A stretch of 64,000 nucleotides of DNA, taken from NCBI RefSeq assembly GCF_003966975.1, contig NZ_AP018437.1, positions 434,001 to 498,000 of the forward strand, read 5' to 3'. Every line of letters starts with the position of its first letter. The first letter of the stretch is position 1. The position numbers and the translations under genes were made by a program. Below the pieces are notes generated by a model. It was not told where the DNA came from. It made no database searches and saw nothing but the letters and a program-made list of their open reading frames with translations. Below, piece after piece: positions 54,885 to 63,561 of this stretch. The DNA comes from Pelolinea submarina (GTDB lineage Bacteria; Chloroflexota; Anaerolineae; Anaerolineales; Anaerolineaceae).

Positions 54885-55606
54885 TTACTGTCATCCTGAG
54901 TCGTGTAGCGATGAAGGATCTCGGCCGATCTTTGGTAGAAATCACAAATTTGCATAGATGAACACAGATTTAAAAACTCCTTTCTAGGAAAACACCTTCA
55001 CCTGACCTCTTCCCCGAGGGAATGCTTTGTGACCCCTCAAGGGGGAGGAAACGAGGCCAAGGGGTTTATCTTTGGCGCATATGGAAACGCGCCTTACAGA
55101 AGTATTTATCTTTTCTGTGTATCAACTATAAGAAGTTTTTTCTGTAGTTATCCGTGTTCATCTGTGGTTAATATAAAATAAAGGCCGAGATCCTTCAGTC
55201 GCTGCCCTCGCTTTGCTCGGGTAAACCGCTCCCTCAGGATAACAGAGGTGTTATCTGTGTGTATCAACCATAATAGAGTTTTTTTGCTGTTATCCGTGTT
55301 CATTTGTGGTTAATATAAAATAAAGGCCGAGATCCTTTAGTCGCTGCCCTCGCTTTGCTCAGGCGAACCGCTCCTTCAGGATGACAGAGGTGTTATCTGT
55401 GTGCATCAATTATAAAAATGTTTTTCTGTAGTTATCCGTGTTCATCTGTGGTTAATATAGAATATAGGCCGAGATCCTTTAGTCGCTGCCCTCGCTTTGC
55501 TCAGGCAAACCGTTCCCTCAGGATGACGGGGATTGTTATCTGTGTGCATCAATCATAATAACGCTTTTTCTTTATTATCTGCGTTCATCTGTGGTTAATA
55601 AAAATA
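54885..55606. repeat. 142-bp-period tandem array and related repeats
   Basis: The anchor GGCCGAGATCC recurs at 55183, 55325 and 55467, exactly 142 bases apart. Each unit joins an ATCTGTGTNNATCAAYYATAA...TTCATCTGTGGTTAATATA part to a GAGATCCTTTAGTCGCTGCC...CTCAGGATGACA part; a fourth incomplete unit ends at about 55606. Single relatives lie at 54888-54926 and 27370-27800. The stretch 54930-55100 also holds a CACCTGACCTCTTCCCC...CAAGGGGGAGG segment. No gene is seen in 54799-55646. Confidence 0.8.
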
Positions 55607-55646
55607 ATCAGGCGTAGAATAGTTTTAAGAAATGGAGTGCGCAACA

Positions 55647-56159
55647 ATGAAAAAGATTCTATGGATTGTTTTAATCGCGCTGATTGTCACGGGCTGTTCC
55701 ACCGCCCCCAAGACGTATGACGATCCCTTTGCTTATTGTACCGCGGTCGGCACGCTGGACATCCCCGACGCGCGTTATACCGGGCCAGCTGAGCCGGATG
55801 CTGTCATCAACGGCTACCTGCAAGCCGCCGGCTTAAGTGACAGCACGGAACCACTGGACCTGCTGCGCCAAACCACTACCTGGCGCTGCATGGACGGGAA
55901 TGTGATGGTCTGCAACTACGGCGCGAACCTGCCCTGCGACGCGCAAGCCAATACTGACAGCACGCCTACCCAAGCCATGAACGATTACTGCGCCCAGAAC
56001 TCTGGCTCGGATTTTATTCCCATGAGCGTGACCGGGCACGAGACCATTTACAACTGGTCCTGCGCCGGTGAAATCGCGCTGGCGGGCGAAGCCTTTACCC
56101 AGCCTGACGCGGCAGGGTTCCTCACCAGCATCTGGTACACATTGGGGTCGAAACCCTAG
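55647..56159 (+). CDS. Small lipoprotein with conserved Cys/Trp core
   Basis: A 170-residue predicted lipoprotein: MKKILWIVLIALIVTGC with lipobox Cys17. The mature domain contains FAYCTAVGTLDIPDARYTGP, TWRCMDGNVMVCNYGANLPC and YNWSCAGEIAL, with six or more cysteines likely in disulfides. Similar proteins occur as I recall in other Anaerolineae; their function is unknown. The ATG at 55647 is preferred over 55632 because the signal peptide starts there and GGAG lies upstream. Confidence 0.75.
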   Translation: MKKILWIVLIALIVTGCSTAPKTYDDPFAYCTAVGTLDIPDARYTGPAEPDAVINGYLQAAGLSDSTEPLDLLRQTTTWRCMDGNVMVCNYGANLPCDAQANTDSTPTQAMNDYCAQNSGSDFIPMSVTGHETIYNWSCAGEIALAGEAFTQPDAAGFLTSIWYTLGSKP

Positions 56160-56352
56160 AAAAATACACAAGAAGCTGACACGTAAATATTATTGTGCTA
56201 CTATTAAATCAGGAATTGAATTGCTTCTCATATTACTTTGACCGGATTTGTAATTTGAGAATTTAACAATTTAACGATTGAAGAAGTACCGCATCGCACC
56301 TGTTCCTTATGTGAATCAAAAGCTGATTTGATTAAAACTAAAGGAGAAATCG

Positions 56353-56769
56353 ATGGGAGTGAAAGTCGGTCTGTGGATTGACCACCGCAAGGCGGTTTTG
56401 GTGAGGATCACCGAAAAGGGGGAGGAAATTGAGGTGCTGCATTCCGAGGTGGAAAAGCAGCTCCGCCGTATGGGAGAATCTCCACTGAAAGGTCCTTTTG
56501 ATGTCTTGCACGTGCCGGCTGACACCAGCCGGCAGCGCATTTTTTCCGGCAATTTGAAGACGTATTACGATGCGATCATAGCAAAAATTAAAACAGCGGA
56601 TGCTGTCATGATTTTCGGACCGGGCGAAGCCAGGGAAGAATTGCGTAAGCGCATGGAAAAGAATCACCTGGGGCAGGCAATTGTGTGTGCCGAAAGCGCC
56701 GGTAGAATGACAAATCGGCAGATTGCTGCAAAAATACGTCGATATTTTAAAGAAGAAGAGCGATATTAA
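56353..56769 (+). CDS. eRF1-like (baeRF-type) small protein
   Basis: A 138-residue protein. VGLWIDHRKAVLVRITEKGEEI at the start and ADAVMIFGPGEAREELRKRM in the second half recall one domain of bacterial homologues of archaeo-eukaryotic release factor 1 and ribosome-rescue relatives. It is short, so only one domain is present; the assignment is tentative. AAAGGAGAAATCG precedes the ATG. It is convergent with the membrane gene that follows. Confidence 0.55.
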   Translation: MGVKVGLWIDHRKAVLVRITEKGEEIEVLHSEVEKQLRRMGESPLKGPFDVLHVPADTSRQRIFSGNLKTYYDAIIAKIKTADAVMIFGPGEAREELRKRMEKNHLGQAIVCAESAGRMTNRQIAAKIRRYFKEEERY

Positions 56770-56779
56770 GAGTTGCCCT

Positions 56780-57250
56780 TCATGCCTGTTCCTGTAATTT
56801 CCGGCTGCCGCTCCAAAGCGACCAGGCCAGCATTAACAGCGCGATGGGCAGCAGAATCCAGTTGCCGATTGCGCCGGGCGGGGTGTGCGCGAAGGTGACC
56901 GGCTTCATGTGCCCGACCAGCATTCGCAATAATATCTCCGCAATCAATAGCATGTACATTAGCGGCACCAGCGCGCGGTAGCGCACCACCACCAGCAACT
57001 GTAAAAAGGCCAGCAGCAGCTGGGCGCTGCCCCACAACGCGAAGGCGAACACGATGCCGGATGCGCCTGTCACATCCAAGTCCATGCCGGCGACGCTGCC
57101 CGCGCCGCCGTCCGGCGCCAGCAGGTGAATGCAGCTGCGCACTGTGCTGACAACTGTGTAAGCAGCGAAAAAGTAAAGCGGAATTTGCGACCCGCGCAGG
57201 CGATTATCGACTTGCCTGGGTAACAAGATATCCAGGAAGGTTTTCATCAA
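56780..57250 (-). CDS. Four-helix membrane protein of unknown function
   Basis: A 156-residue integral membrane protein with four predicted helices (PLYFFAAYTVVSTVRS, GIVFAFALWGSAQLLLAFLQ, LVPLMYMLLIAEILLRMLVG, ILLPIALLMLAWSLW). It starts 17 bases after the MarR-GNAT gene and is probably in its operon. The family is not recognised. Confidence 0.7.
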   Translation of the reverse strand: MMKTFLDILLPRQVDNRLRGSQIPLYFFAAYTVVSTVRSCIHLLAPDGGAGSVAGMDLDVTGASGIVFAFALWGSAQLLLAFLQLLVVVRYRALVPLMYMLLIAEILLRMLVGHMKPVTFAHTPPGAIGNWILLPIALLMLAWSLWSGSRKLQEQA

Positions 57251-57267
57251 TTCCTCGTAATTTCAGG

Positions 57268-58191
57268 TTATAAATCCAGGTCCCAGGTTTCGCTGACCAG
57301 GTCCTGGCCGAAGTCATGATAGGCTTCGGATTCGGTTAATTGGAATCCGGCCTGTTGATAAATATGGCGCGCGGCCAGCAGACAGCTGTTGGTCCACAGG
57401 GTGAGTTTGCGATACCCACTCTGGCGCGCGAAACGGATACACTCCTCCACCAGGCGCTTGCCGATGCCCAACCCGCGCGCGCCGGGTTCGACCAGCAGCA
57501 TGCGCAGTTTGGCCACTTCTTCGCTCTTCCTGACCAGGAACACGCAGCCGGCATTCTCTCCGGCCACTTCCGCAATCCAGCCGCGTTCTTTCTGAGGATT
57601 GTAGTTTTGCAGGTACTCCGCTACGATTCCGGCTACCAGCCCTTCGAAGTTCATGTCCCAATGGTATTCCTGTGCGTACAAAGCCCCATGGCGCGAAACC
57701 ACCCAACCCATGTCGCCGGGTTGGGGCGGGCGGATGACCACCGCCGGCCGTTCCTGCGGGCGCGGGCCGAGCAGCGCTTCGATGGCCTGCATGGATTTCA
57801 CCAGCTGCGTTTGTTCCGGCATGCTTAAAGCATGCAGCATACCGTTTATCTCCTGCGAGGAGCGTTCGTTCAATACCGCAAAAGCTGCCTGGCCATCGGA
57901 GGTCAAACGCAGTAAGATTTGGCGTCCGTCTTTTGGCGAGGGCTCTTTCGCCACCAACCCCTTTTTTTGAAAACCGGCCAATAGGCGGCTGAGATAACCC
58001 ATATCCAGATTCAACTCGCTGCCTAATTCGGTGGCGGTGCAGGTTTCCTTTTGGGCTAGCTCGTAGATCACGCGCGCTTCGGTTAGGGAGTAGGGGCTGT
58101 CCAGCAGCCCTTGATTGAGCAGGCCAATTTGGCGGGTGTAGAAACGGTTAAAATGCCGGATGGCTTTAATTTTCGAATTACCATTTTCCAT
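57268..58191 (-). CDS. MarR-GNAT fusion regulator/acetyltransferase
   Basis: A 307-residue two-domain protein. Residues 1-150 are a MarR-type winged helix (ARVIYELAQKETCTATELGS, DMGYLSRLLAGFQKKGLVA, DGRQILLRLTSDGQ). Residues about 155-307 are a GNAT domain with the acetyl-CoA loop GARGLGIGKRLVEECIRFA and LTLWTNSCLLAARHIYQQAGF. Known type: such fusions occur widely; they may sense a ligand and acetylate a small molecule. It is divergent from the methyltransferase-like gene at 58310. Confidence 0.9.
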   Translation of the reverse strand: MENGNSKIKAIRHFNRFYTRQIGLLNQGLLDSPYSLTEARVIYELAQKETCTATELGSELNLDMGYLSRLLAGFQKKGLVAKEPSPKDGRQILLRLTSDGQAAFAVLNERSSQEINGMLHALSMPEQTQLVKSMQAIEALLGPRPQERPAVVIRPPQPGDMGWVVSRHGALYAQEYHWDMNFEGLVAGIVAEYLQNYNPQKERGWIAEVAGENAGCVFLVRKSEEVAKLRMLLVEPGARGLGIGKRLVEECIRFARQSGYRKLTLWTNSCLLAARHIYQQAGFQLTESEAYHDFGQDLVSETWDLDL

Positions 58192-58309
58192 GTAAATCTC
58201 TTTTTATCCTAATTAATGCTATTATCAATCAAATAGTTGACAAAGTCAAGTAATTATCGCGGGGATTCACGCTGAGCGGAAGCAGGCGGATTTATTGTAT
58301 GATGAAGGT

Positions 58310-58993
58310 ATGGATAGAAAAATATTCATGCGATATGCTGTTCGAGAGCTGATAGGTGTGGCAACCGTCGCGGCGGCTTTGTTCATCCCGGCCGCTACAT
58401 GGCAATGGTGGCAGGCTTGGGCGGCCGTCATCCTGACCCTGGCCTGGGTGATTGCCACGGCCTGGGCCATCCTGCGCGCACATCCGGCTTTGCTGGCTGA
58501 ACGCCTGGGCCCGCGCGGCGGCGCCCAGCGTTGGGATATGGTCATTCTGAGCGCCATGGGTTTGCTGCAGCTGCTGCGTTATATCCTGGCCGGTCTGGAT
58601 CATCGCATGGGTTGGACAACCACTTTTCCACCGACGCTTCAAATCGTCGGACTGCTGCTGGCCGCACTGGGCTCTGCCCTGGCGGTGTGGGCTACTGGCA
58701 GCAACGCTTTCTTTTCGCAGATGGTGCGCTTGCAGGCTGATCGCGGCCAGCGCGTGGTGGACAGCGGGCCCTATGCCTGGGTGAGGCATCCGGCTTACTT
58801 TGGTTTGCTGTTGGTCGATCTGAGCCTGCCCCTGCTGCTCAATTCGCTGCCGGCTTTAGGCATCGGTTTGCTGGAAGCGGTACTGCTGATTGTGCGCACC
58901 CGTCTGGAGGATGATCTGCTGCGGGCCGGCCTGGACGGATACGCGGAATATTCCCAACGCGTGCACGCCCGTCTCCTGCCTGGAATTTGGTAA
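58310..58993 (+). CDS. Isoprenylcysteine carboxyl methyltransferase-like membrane protein 1
   Basis: A 227-residue inner-membrane protein with about five helices. The C-terminal motif GPYAWVRHPAYFGLLLV with RTRLEDDLLRAGLDGYAEYSQRV is the SAM-binding ICMT/PEMT signature. Substrates are unknown in bacteria. ATG 58310 is chosen over the upstream TTG at 58295; a TATGAT box 6 bases before it hints at a short or absent leader. A paralogue follows 36 bases later. Confidence 0.85.
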   Translation: MDRKIFMRYAVRELIGVATVAAALFIPAATWQWWQAWAAVILTLAWVIATAWAILRAHPALLAERLGPRGGAQRWDMVILSAMGLLQLLRYILAGLDHRMGWTTTFPPTLQIVGLLLAALGSALAVWATGSNAFFSQMVRLQADRGQRVVDSGPYAWVRHPAYFGLLLVDLSLPLLLNSLPALGIGLLEAVLLIVRTRLEDDLLRAGLDGYAEYSQRVHARLLPGIW

Positions 58994-59029
58994 GCCGTAT
59001 TGATACGAATAGTTCGAGGAGGTTTTATC

Positions 59030-59728
59030 ATGTCCGAAAAAGAAAAATTTTTTACCTCGCGGGTTTTTCTGTCGGTATCCATTTTCGTTCTGCTGGCCCC
59101 GACGTTGCCGCTGCTGGTCTCAGGCCGTTGGAATTGGTGGGAAGCCTGGGTTTACGCGCTCATCAGTATTCTGACCTTCGTCATCAGCCGCGTCTTGGCC
59201 AACCGCCACAGTCCGGGCATCCTGGCCGAGCGCGGCAAGATGATGGCGCAGAGCGATACGCAGCCTTGGGACAGGGTCCTGGTGCCCTTGGTGGGGTTGG
59301 GCTATTTATTGTTGATGTTGGCAGTTGGTTTGGAGGCGCGATTCGGTCAGCCGCCCGCCTTCAGCCTGGCTGTAAGACTGGTCGCATTGCTGTTGTATAT
59401 TGGAGGTATGGCATGGTCTTCGCTGGCGCTAATCGAAAACAGCTTCTTTTCCGGTACGGTGCGCCTGCAATCCGAACGCGGTCATAAGGTGGTCAACAGC
59501 GGACCATATGCCGTCATGCGCCATCCCGGCTACAGTGGTGCCTTGTTGACCTACCTGGTCACACCTGTCTTGCTGGAAGCCTGGTGGGGGTTCGCCGCCG
59601 CGGTTTTTTTATTGATTGTGTTGGTGATCCGTACGTCCCTGGAGGATCGTTTCCTGCAGGACAATCTGCCCGGTTATAAGGATTACGCCGCGCGGGTGCG
59701 CTACCGCCTGCTGCCCGGGGTTTGGTAA
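59030..59728 (+). CDS. Isoprenylcysteine carboxyl methyltransferase-like membrane protein 2
   Basis: A 232-residue paralogue of the preceding gene, with the same end motif GPYAVMRHPGYSGALLTYL and TSLEDRFLQDNLPGYKDYAARVRYRLLPGVW (written in part). GAGGAGG 9 bases before the ATG gives a good start. The tandem pair points to duplication and perhaps a heteromeric or two-step methylation of a lipid or isoprenoid. Confidence 0.87.
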   Translation: MSEKEKFFTSRVFLSVSIFVLLAPTLPLLVSGRWNWWEAWVYALISILTFVISRVLANRHSPGILAERGKMMAQSDTQPWDRVLVPLVGLGYLLLMLAVGLEARFGQPPAFSLAVRLVALLLYIGGMAWSSLALIENSFFSGTVRLQSERGHKVVNSGPYAVMRHPGYSGALLTYLVTPVLLEAWWGFAAAVFLLIVLVIRTSLEDRFLQDNLPGYKDYAARVRYRLLPGVW

Positions 59729-59934
59729 GCAGCTGCGATCAATTAAGGATCCAGTTATTAATAGGGCTCTTACCCTATTTGTATATCTATAAACCAGAAA
59801 TGTTGGATGGTATCTAGATTAATTTAGCTGGTCAGAATATTCTTATAATTCCCCTGTTGAAATCAGCCGGATAGATTCTGTTAGCCGTATCTACCGGATG
59901 ACTTTTACGTCTTAAATAAGTAGGAAAAAGCATA

Positions 59935-60480
59935 ATGATTTCAGAGAAAAAACTGATTAAACAAGCCCAACGGTTCGATGAGCATGCCCTGGCTGAAATC
60001 TACGATAGTTACAGCCCCGGTGTATTTCGCTATGCCATGCGGTTGTTGGGTGATAGCCAATTAGCAGAAGATTGCGTAGCCGATACATTTTTTCGTTATC
60101 TTAAAGCATTGCAGTCCGGACGTGGTCCGGTAGAGCATTTACAAGCCTATCTTTATCGCATTGCTCACAATTGGATTACCGATACCTATCGCCGACAGCC
60201 TCCCCCGCCTTTACCGCTTCACGATGAAATTCCCGAAACAGGTAATGATCCATTACATGTTGCAGCGCTTTCCTCTGAAAAACAAACGATCCGCCTTGCC
60301 TTGATGCAATTATCCATGGAACAACGTCAGGTGATCGTGTTGAAATATTTGGAAGGTTGGGAGAATAAAGACGTGGCGGAATTTTTACATAAATCAATCG
60401 GATCCGTGAAAGCTTTGCAGCATCGTGCACTGCTTGCGTTGCGGCGGTTGCTCTTATCAGAAGAGGAAGGAGATTTATAA
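59935..60480 (+). CDS. ECF-type RNA polymerase sigma factor
   Basis: A 181-residue sigma factor with regions 2 and 4 only. Region 2: ALAEIYDSYSPGVFRYAMRL, EDCVADTFFRYLKAL, AYLYRIAHNWITDTYR. Region 4: LSMEQRQVIVLKYLEGWENK, VAEFLHKSIGSVKALQHRAL. Its stop is one base before the next gene, the usual arrangement for an ECF sigma factor and its membrane partner. Expected role: activating an envelope-stress or signal regulon. Confidence 0.93.
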   Translation: MISEKKLIKQAQRFDEHALAEIYDSYSPGVFRYAMRLLGDSQLAEDCVADTFFRYLKALQSGRGPVEHLQAYLYRIAHNWITDTYRRQPPPPLPLHDEIPETGNDPLHVAALSSEKQTIRLALMQLSMEQRQVIVLKYLEGWENKDVAEFLHKSIGSVKALQHRALLALRRLLLSEEEGDL

Positions 60481-60481
60481 A

Positions 60482-61909
60482 ATGAAGACACCTAAAGATC
60501 CTGAAATTGAAGCATTGTTGGAAAATCTCAAGGATGATCCCCAGCGAGATTCGCGTGCCAGCATGCAGGGAAAAGCACGATTTTTGGCGCAAGCACATTC
60601 GCTTGCACAAGACGTATCTCCTCAGCCGAATTGGCGTCATACGGGGTGGATCAAAAATTACTTTGAGAGGATGATACCAAAAATGAAAACACCTTTAAGA
60701 AATATTGCATGGACAAGCATCACCCTGTTGGCCGTTGTAGCCATTTTTCTGGCTGCAAAAACTACTCCGGTATCGGCACAGCAAATTCTTGAACGCGCTT
60801 CGGAAGCGCAGGCGAGCGCAGAGGCTGCCGCGGGTATTCTACACAACCGCGTTCAGATCTATCAAAATCCGGGTGTAGTGGAAGGGGAAGGAAATACAAC
60901 CATAACCGATGATTACTTTGATTACACGTCCGGTTATTACCGCAGCGAAACCAGGGATGAAAACGGAAATCTTATCAGTATTTCCGCAACCGATGGAGCC
61001 TACTCATACTATGCGCCCGTGGTAGATGAACGTGGAACTACGGTAATTGAACGTACCCCTGTTGAAAATAAACAGCCTGCTTCAACAAATACTGATGAAG
61101 CATCGGATGAGACTTCCACCCCTGCACAACGCAATAATGTAACAGCAACCACTCACGCCGCTTTCGACCAGTTTAATAACAATCCCAGAGTCGAGGTGGA
61201 GGAAGAAAAAACCTGGACGGACGGCAGCCCGGTATATGTACTGGTAAACCGCAGTTACCAAACCCAAAAAACATCAGAAGGAAGTACTGACGGCTCTTTG
61301 ACCGGAACCACCCGCATGGTATTCAACAAAGAAACCTACCAACTGCTGCAGATTGAAACAACCGTACACATTAATGACAAGGATATCCTTATTCAAAAAG
61401 TCGATTTTCTGCTCACTGAAACCCTTCCGGCCGATAGCGTCATCGTTTGGGACCTTAGTGATTTGGAAAACGTGAGCTTTGTGGATGCTCCACAATCGAC
61501 CGAACGCGAAGTGATCACGAATACATTGACCAGGCACGAATTAGCCCGGCATACGCAGGCTTACGTGCTAGACCCGATACCGGATGGTTTTTCGGAAGAA
61601 ATACTTGCCATTGACTATGAATTCAATGAAGCCTATGACAGTTATGAAATCCACTACCGTAATGCCGATGATGTTACGTTCAGCATGCAAGCCATTGGCG
61701 CATTGGAAACGAATTTTGTGGAAGAGAACTTCTATGATGGCAGCTATATGACAACTTCAGGGCTGGTGCTATATTTCAGCCCATCCTCTTCCGAGGACTA
61801 TACTTCTGCCATACTTGCCGCGCCGGATGGTAACGGGTTCCTTCTCTTCGCAGACATGTCGCGGGATGAAGTCACCAATCTGGCTGAGACGTTGGTTCTG
61901 GCTCAATGA
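60482..61909 (+). CDS. Membrane-anchored partner of the ECF sigma factor (probable anti-sigma)
   Basis: A 475-residue protein with a cytoplasmic N-terminus (~70 residues), one transmembrane helix at about residues 73-93 (IAWTSITLLAVVAIFLAA), and a large extracytoplasmic domain resembling RseB/LolA-like lipoprotein-sorting folds (SISATDGAYSYYAPVVDERG, RMVFNKETYQLLQIETTVH). No zinc-binding ZAS motif is seen in the N-terminus. Position and topology support an anti-sigma role; the sequence alone does not prove it. Confidence 0.7.
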   Translation: MKTPKDPEIEALLENLKDDPQRDSRASMQGKARFLAQAHSLAQDVSPQPNWRHTGWIKNYFERMIPKMKTPLRNIAWTSITLLAVVAIFLAAKTTPVSAQQILERASEAQASAEAAAGILHNRVQIYQNPGVVEGEGNTTITDDYFDYTSGYYRSETRDENGNLISISATDGAYSYYAPVVDERGTTVIERTPVENKQPASTNTDEASDETSTPAQRNNVTATTHAAFDQFNNNPRVEVEEEKTWTDGSPVYVLVNRSYQTQKTSEGSTDGSLTGTTRMVFNKETYQLLQIETTVHINDKDILIQKVDFLLTETLPADSVIVWDLSDLENVSFVDAPQSTEREVITNTLTRHELARHTQAYVLDPIPDGFSEEILAIDYEFNEAYDSYEIHYRNADDVTFSMQAIGALETNFVEENFYDGSYMTTSGLVLYFSPSSSEDYTSAILAAPDGNGFLLFADMSRDEVTNLAETLVLAQ

Positions 61910-62222
61910 TTTTTAAATTAGCAACACGATAAGAACCAAGTTTTTTTGAGGTAAAAAGGCAGGGTGAACTTGCGCCAAAAACGCCATCAGTGCGTTGCGC
62001 ATGTTCGCTCTGCTTCTTTTTTTATATAAAAACAATCGTCCTCCCCTGGAAGGCATACGTATAGAGATTTGACAAGATTTTCTTTTATTCAACACCTGCC
62101 CCGAATCCTGCCCGCTCCCTTTGATATCCTGCTTGCATGAATAACTTTCACGCTCAGCCGGCCGGCCTCAATTAATCTGGTAATCATTCTCCACAGGATA
62201 GAAAATCAATCCTTAGGCAAAG
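61910..62222. other. Intergenic region before the ABC importer
   Basis: No gene is seen. The stretch 61910-62222 is AT-rich at first and shows no strong hairpin or repeat apart from the regulatory array that follows. Confidence 0.4.
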
Positions 62223-62277
62223 CTTAACCATTACACAACAGCGCATTAACCTGAATTTAACCTTGCCAACTTACAAT
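62223..62277 (+). promoter_or_regulatory. Pho-box-like 11-bp direct-repeat array and -10 box
   Basis: Four consecutive 11-bp units start at 62223, 62234, 62245 and 62256, with cores TTAACC, ACAACA, TTAACC and TTAACC at the same position in each. TACAAT at 62272-62277 follows 9 bases after the last core, and there is no good -35. This is the layout of a PhoP/PhoB-type response-regulator array that replaces the -35 box. It is 44 bases upstream of the binding-protein gene. Confidence 0.55.
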
Positions 62278-62320
62278 CTGCTTGATTAACGATCAACATC
62301 TATCAAGGAGAAAAGTGAAA

Positions 62321-63472
62321 ATGATTTCCACCCGTTCTGTACGTTTGATCTCTGTGCTCTTCCTGGCAACCATGCTCCTCACCGCTTGCGGCGGTAGTTC
62401 CACGGCCGCGGCTTCAGATTGGAGCAATGCCGCCTCCGCTGAAGCCGGCGGCGGTATGGATGCTCTGGTTGCAGCCGCCCAAGCCGAAGGCGAATTGAAT
62501 GTCATCGCCCTGCCCGAAGATTGGTGCAATTACGGCGGCATGATCGCCACCTTCGAGGATAAATACGGCATCAAGGTCAATTCCATCACCCCCGAAGCTG
62601 GTTCAGCCGACGAAGTCCAGGCCATTATCGACAACAAAGAGAACAAAGGCCCGCAGGCCCCCGATGTGATCGACGTTGGCCCTGCTTACGGTCCTTCCTC
62701 CAAAGACCAGGACTTGCTGGCGCCTTACAAAGTGACCACCTGGGACAGCATGACCGGTGTCAAGGATGCCGATGGTTACTATTACACCGATTACAACGGC
62801 GTCATGGTCTTCGAGGTCAACACGGACGTCGTAACCGACGTTCCCCAGGATTACGCTGATCTCTTGGACCCCAAGTACAACGGCCAGGTCGCGTTGGCTG
62901 GTGATCCGCGTGCTTCCAACCAGGCTGCCCAAACGGTTTATGCCGCGGCGCTGGCCAACGGCGGTTCGTTGGATGACATCCAGCCCGGTCTCGAATACTT
63001 TAAAGCGTTGAATGAGAACGGCAACCTGCTACCCCTCATCGCCAACACCGGTTCCATTGCCATGGGCGAGACCCCCATCACCTTCCAATGGAACTACCTG
63101 GCGCTGGCTAACGACGATGCCTTCGCCGGCAACCCGCCGCTGGAGATCGTATACCCCACTTCCGTCAGTTGGGGCGGTTACTACCTGCAAGCTATCAGCG
63201 CCTACGCGCCGCACCCCGCGGCCGCGCGTCTGTGGCAGGAATTCCTCTACTCGGATGAGGGCCAGACCATCTGGATGACCGGTTACTGCGCCCCCGCCCG
63301 CCTGGCCGACATGCTCGAGCGCGGTGTTGTCTCCGCCGACTTGCAAACCAAGCTCCCCGATCCGTCCATCATTGCCAACGCTGTTGTGCCGGATGGCGAC
63401 CAGCTCTCCGCCGCCCGCGACCTGATCAAGGAACAGTGGGACAGTGTGGTTGGTTTGGATATCAAAGAATAA
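62321..63472 (+). CDS. ABC transporter substrate-binding lipoprotein (family 1)
   Basis: A 383-residue extracytoplasmic binding protein: signal segment LISVLFLATMLLTAC with lipobox Cys23. The core ELNVIALPEDWCNYGGMIAT, FEDKYGIKV, and PDVIDVGPAY follow the pattern of Fe(III)/spermidine/aminoethylphosphonate-type binding proteins; the ligand cannot be fixed. AAGGAG is 10 bases before the ATG (a GTG two codons earlier is possible). The permease gene follows. The upstream Pho-like array favours a phosphorus compound. Confidence 0.88.
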   Translation: MISTRSVRLISVLFLATMLLTACGGSSTAAASDWSNAASAEAGGGMDALVAAAQAEGELNVIALPEDWCNYGGMIATFEDKYGIKVNSITPEAGSADEVQAIIDNKENKGPQAPDVIDVGPAYGPSSKDQDLLAPYKVTTWDSMTGVKDADGYYYTDYNGVMVFEVNTDVVTDVPQDYADLLDPKYNGQVALAGDPRASNQAAQTVYAAALANGGSLDDIQPGLEYFKALNENGNLLPLIANTGSIAMGETPITFQWNYLALANDDAFAGNPPLEIVYPTSVSWGGYYLQAISAYAPHPAAARLWQEFLYSDEGQTIWMTGYCAPARLADMLERGVVSADLQTKLPDPSIIANAVVPDGDQLSAARDLIKEQWDSVVGLDIKE

Positions 63473-63499
63473 TTTGAGTTTCAATCGCATGACCTGCGT

Positions 63500-63527
63500 G
63501 CGTGACCTGACCCCGGTTGGGTCACGC
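63500..63527 (+). terminator. Stem-loop between binding protein and permease genes
   Basis: GCGTGACC and GGTCACGC form a perfect 8-bp stem without a T run. Such structures often protect the upstream binding-protein message and lower the downstream permease level. Confidence 0.5.
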
Positions 63528-63561
63528 ATCGTATTAATATTTTTGGACGAATGATGGTCTC

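Noticed and set aside
55102-55606. The regular 142-bp tandem units were considered as a CRISPR array.
   Set aside because: Units are repeated along their whole length without unique spacers, they are far too long for CRISPR repeats, and no cas gene is in the window.
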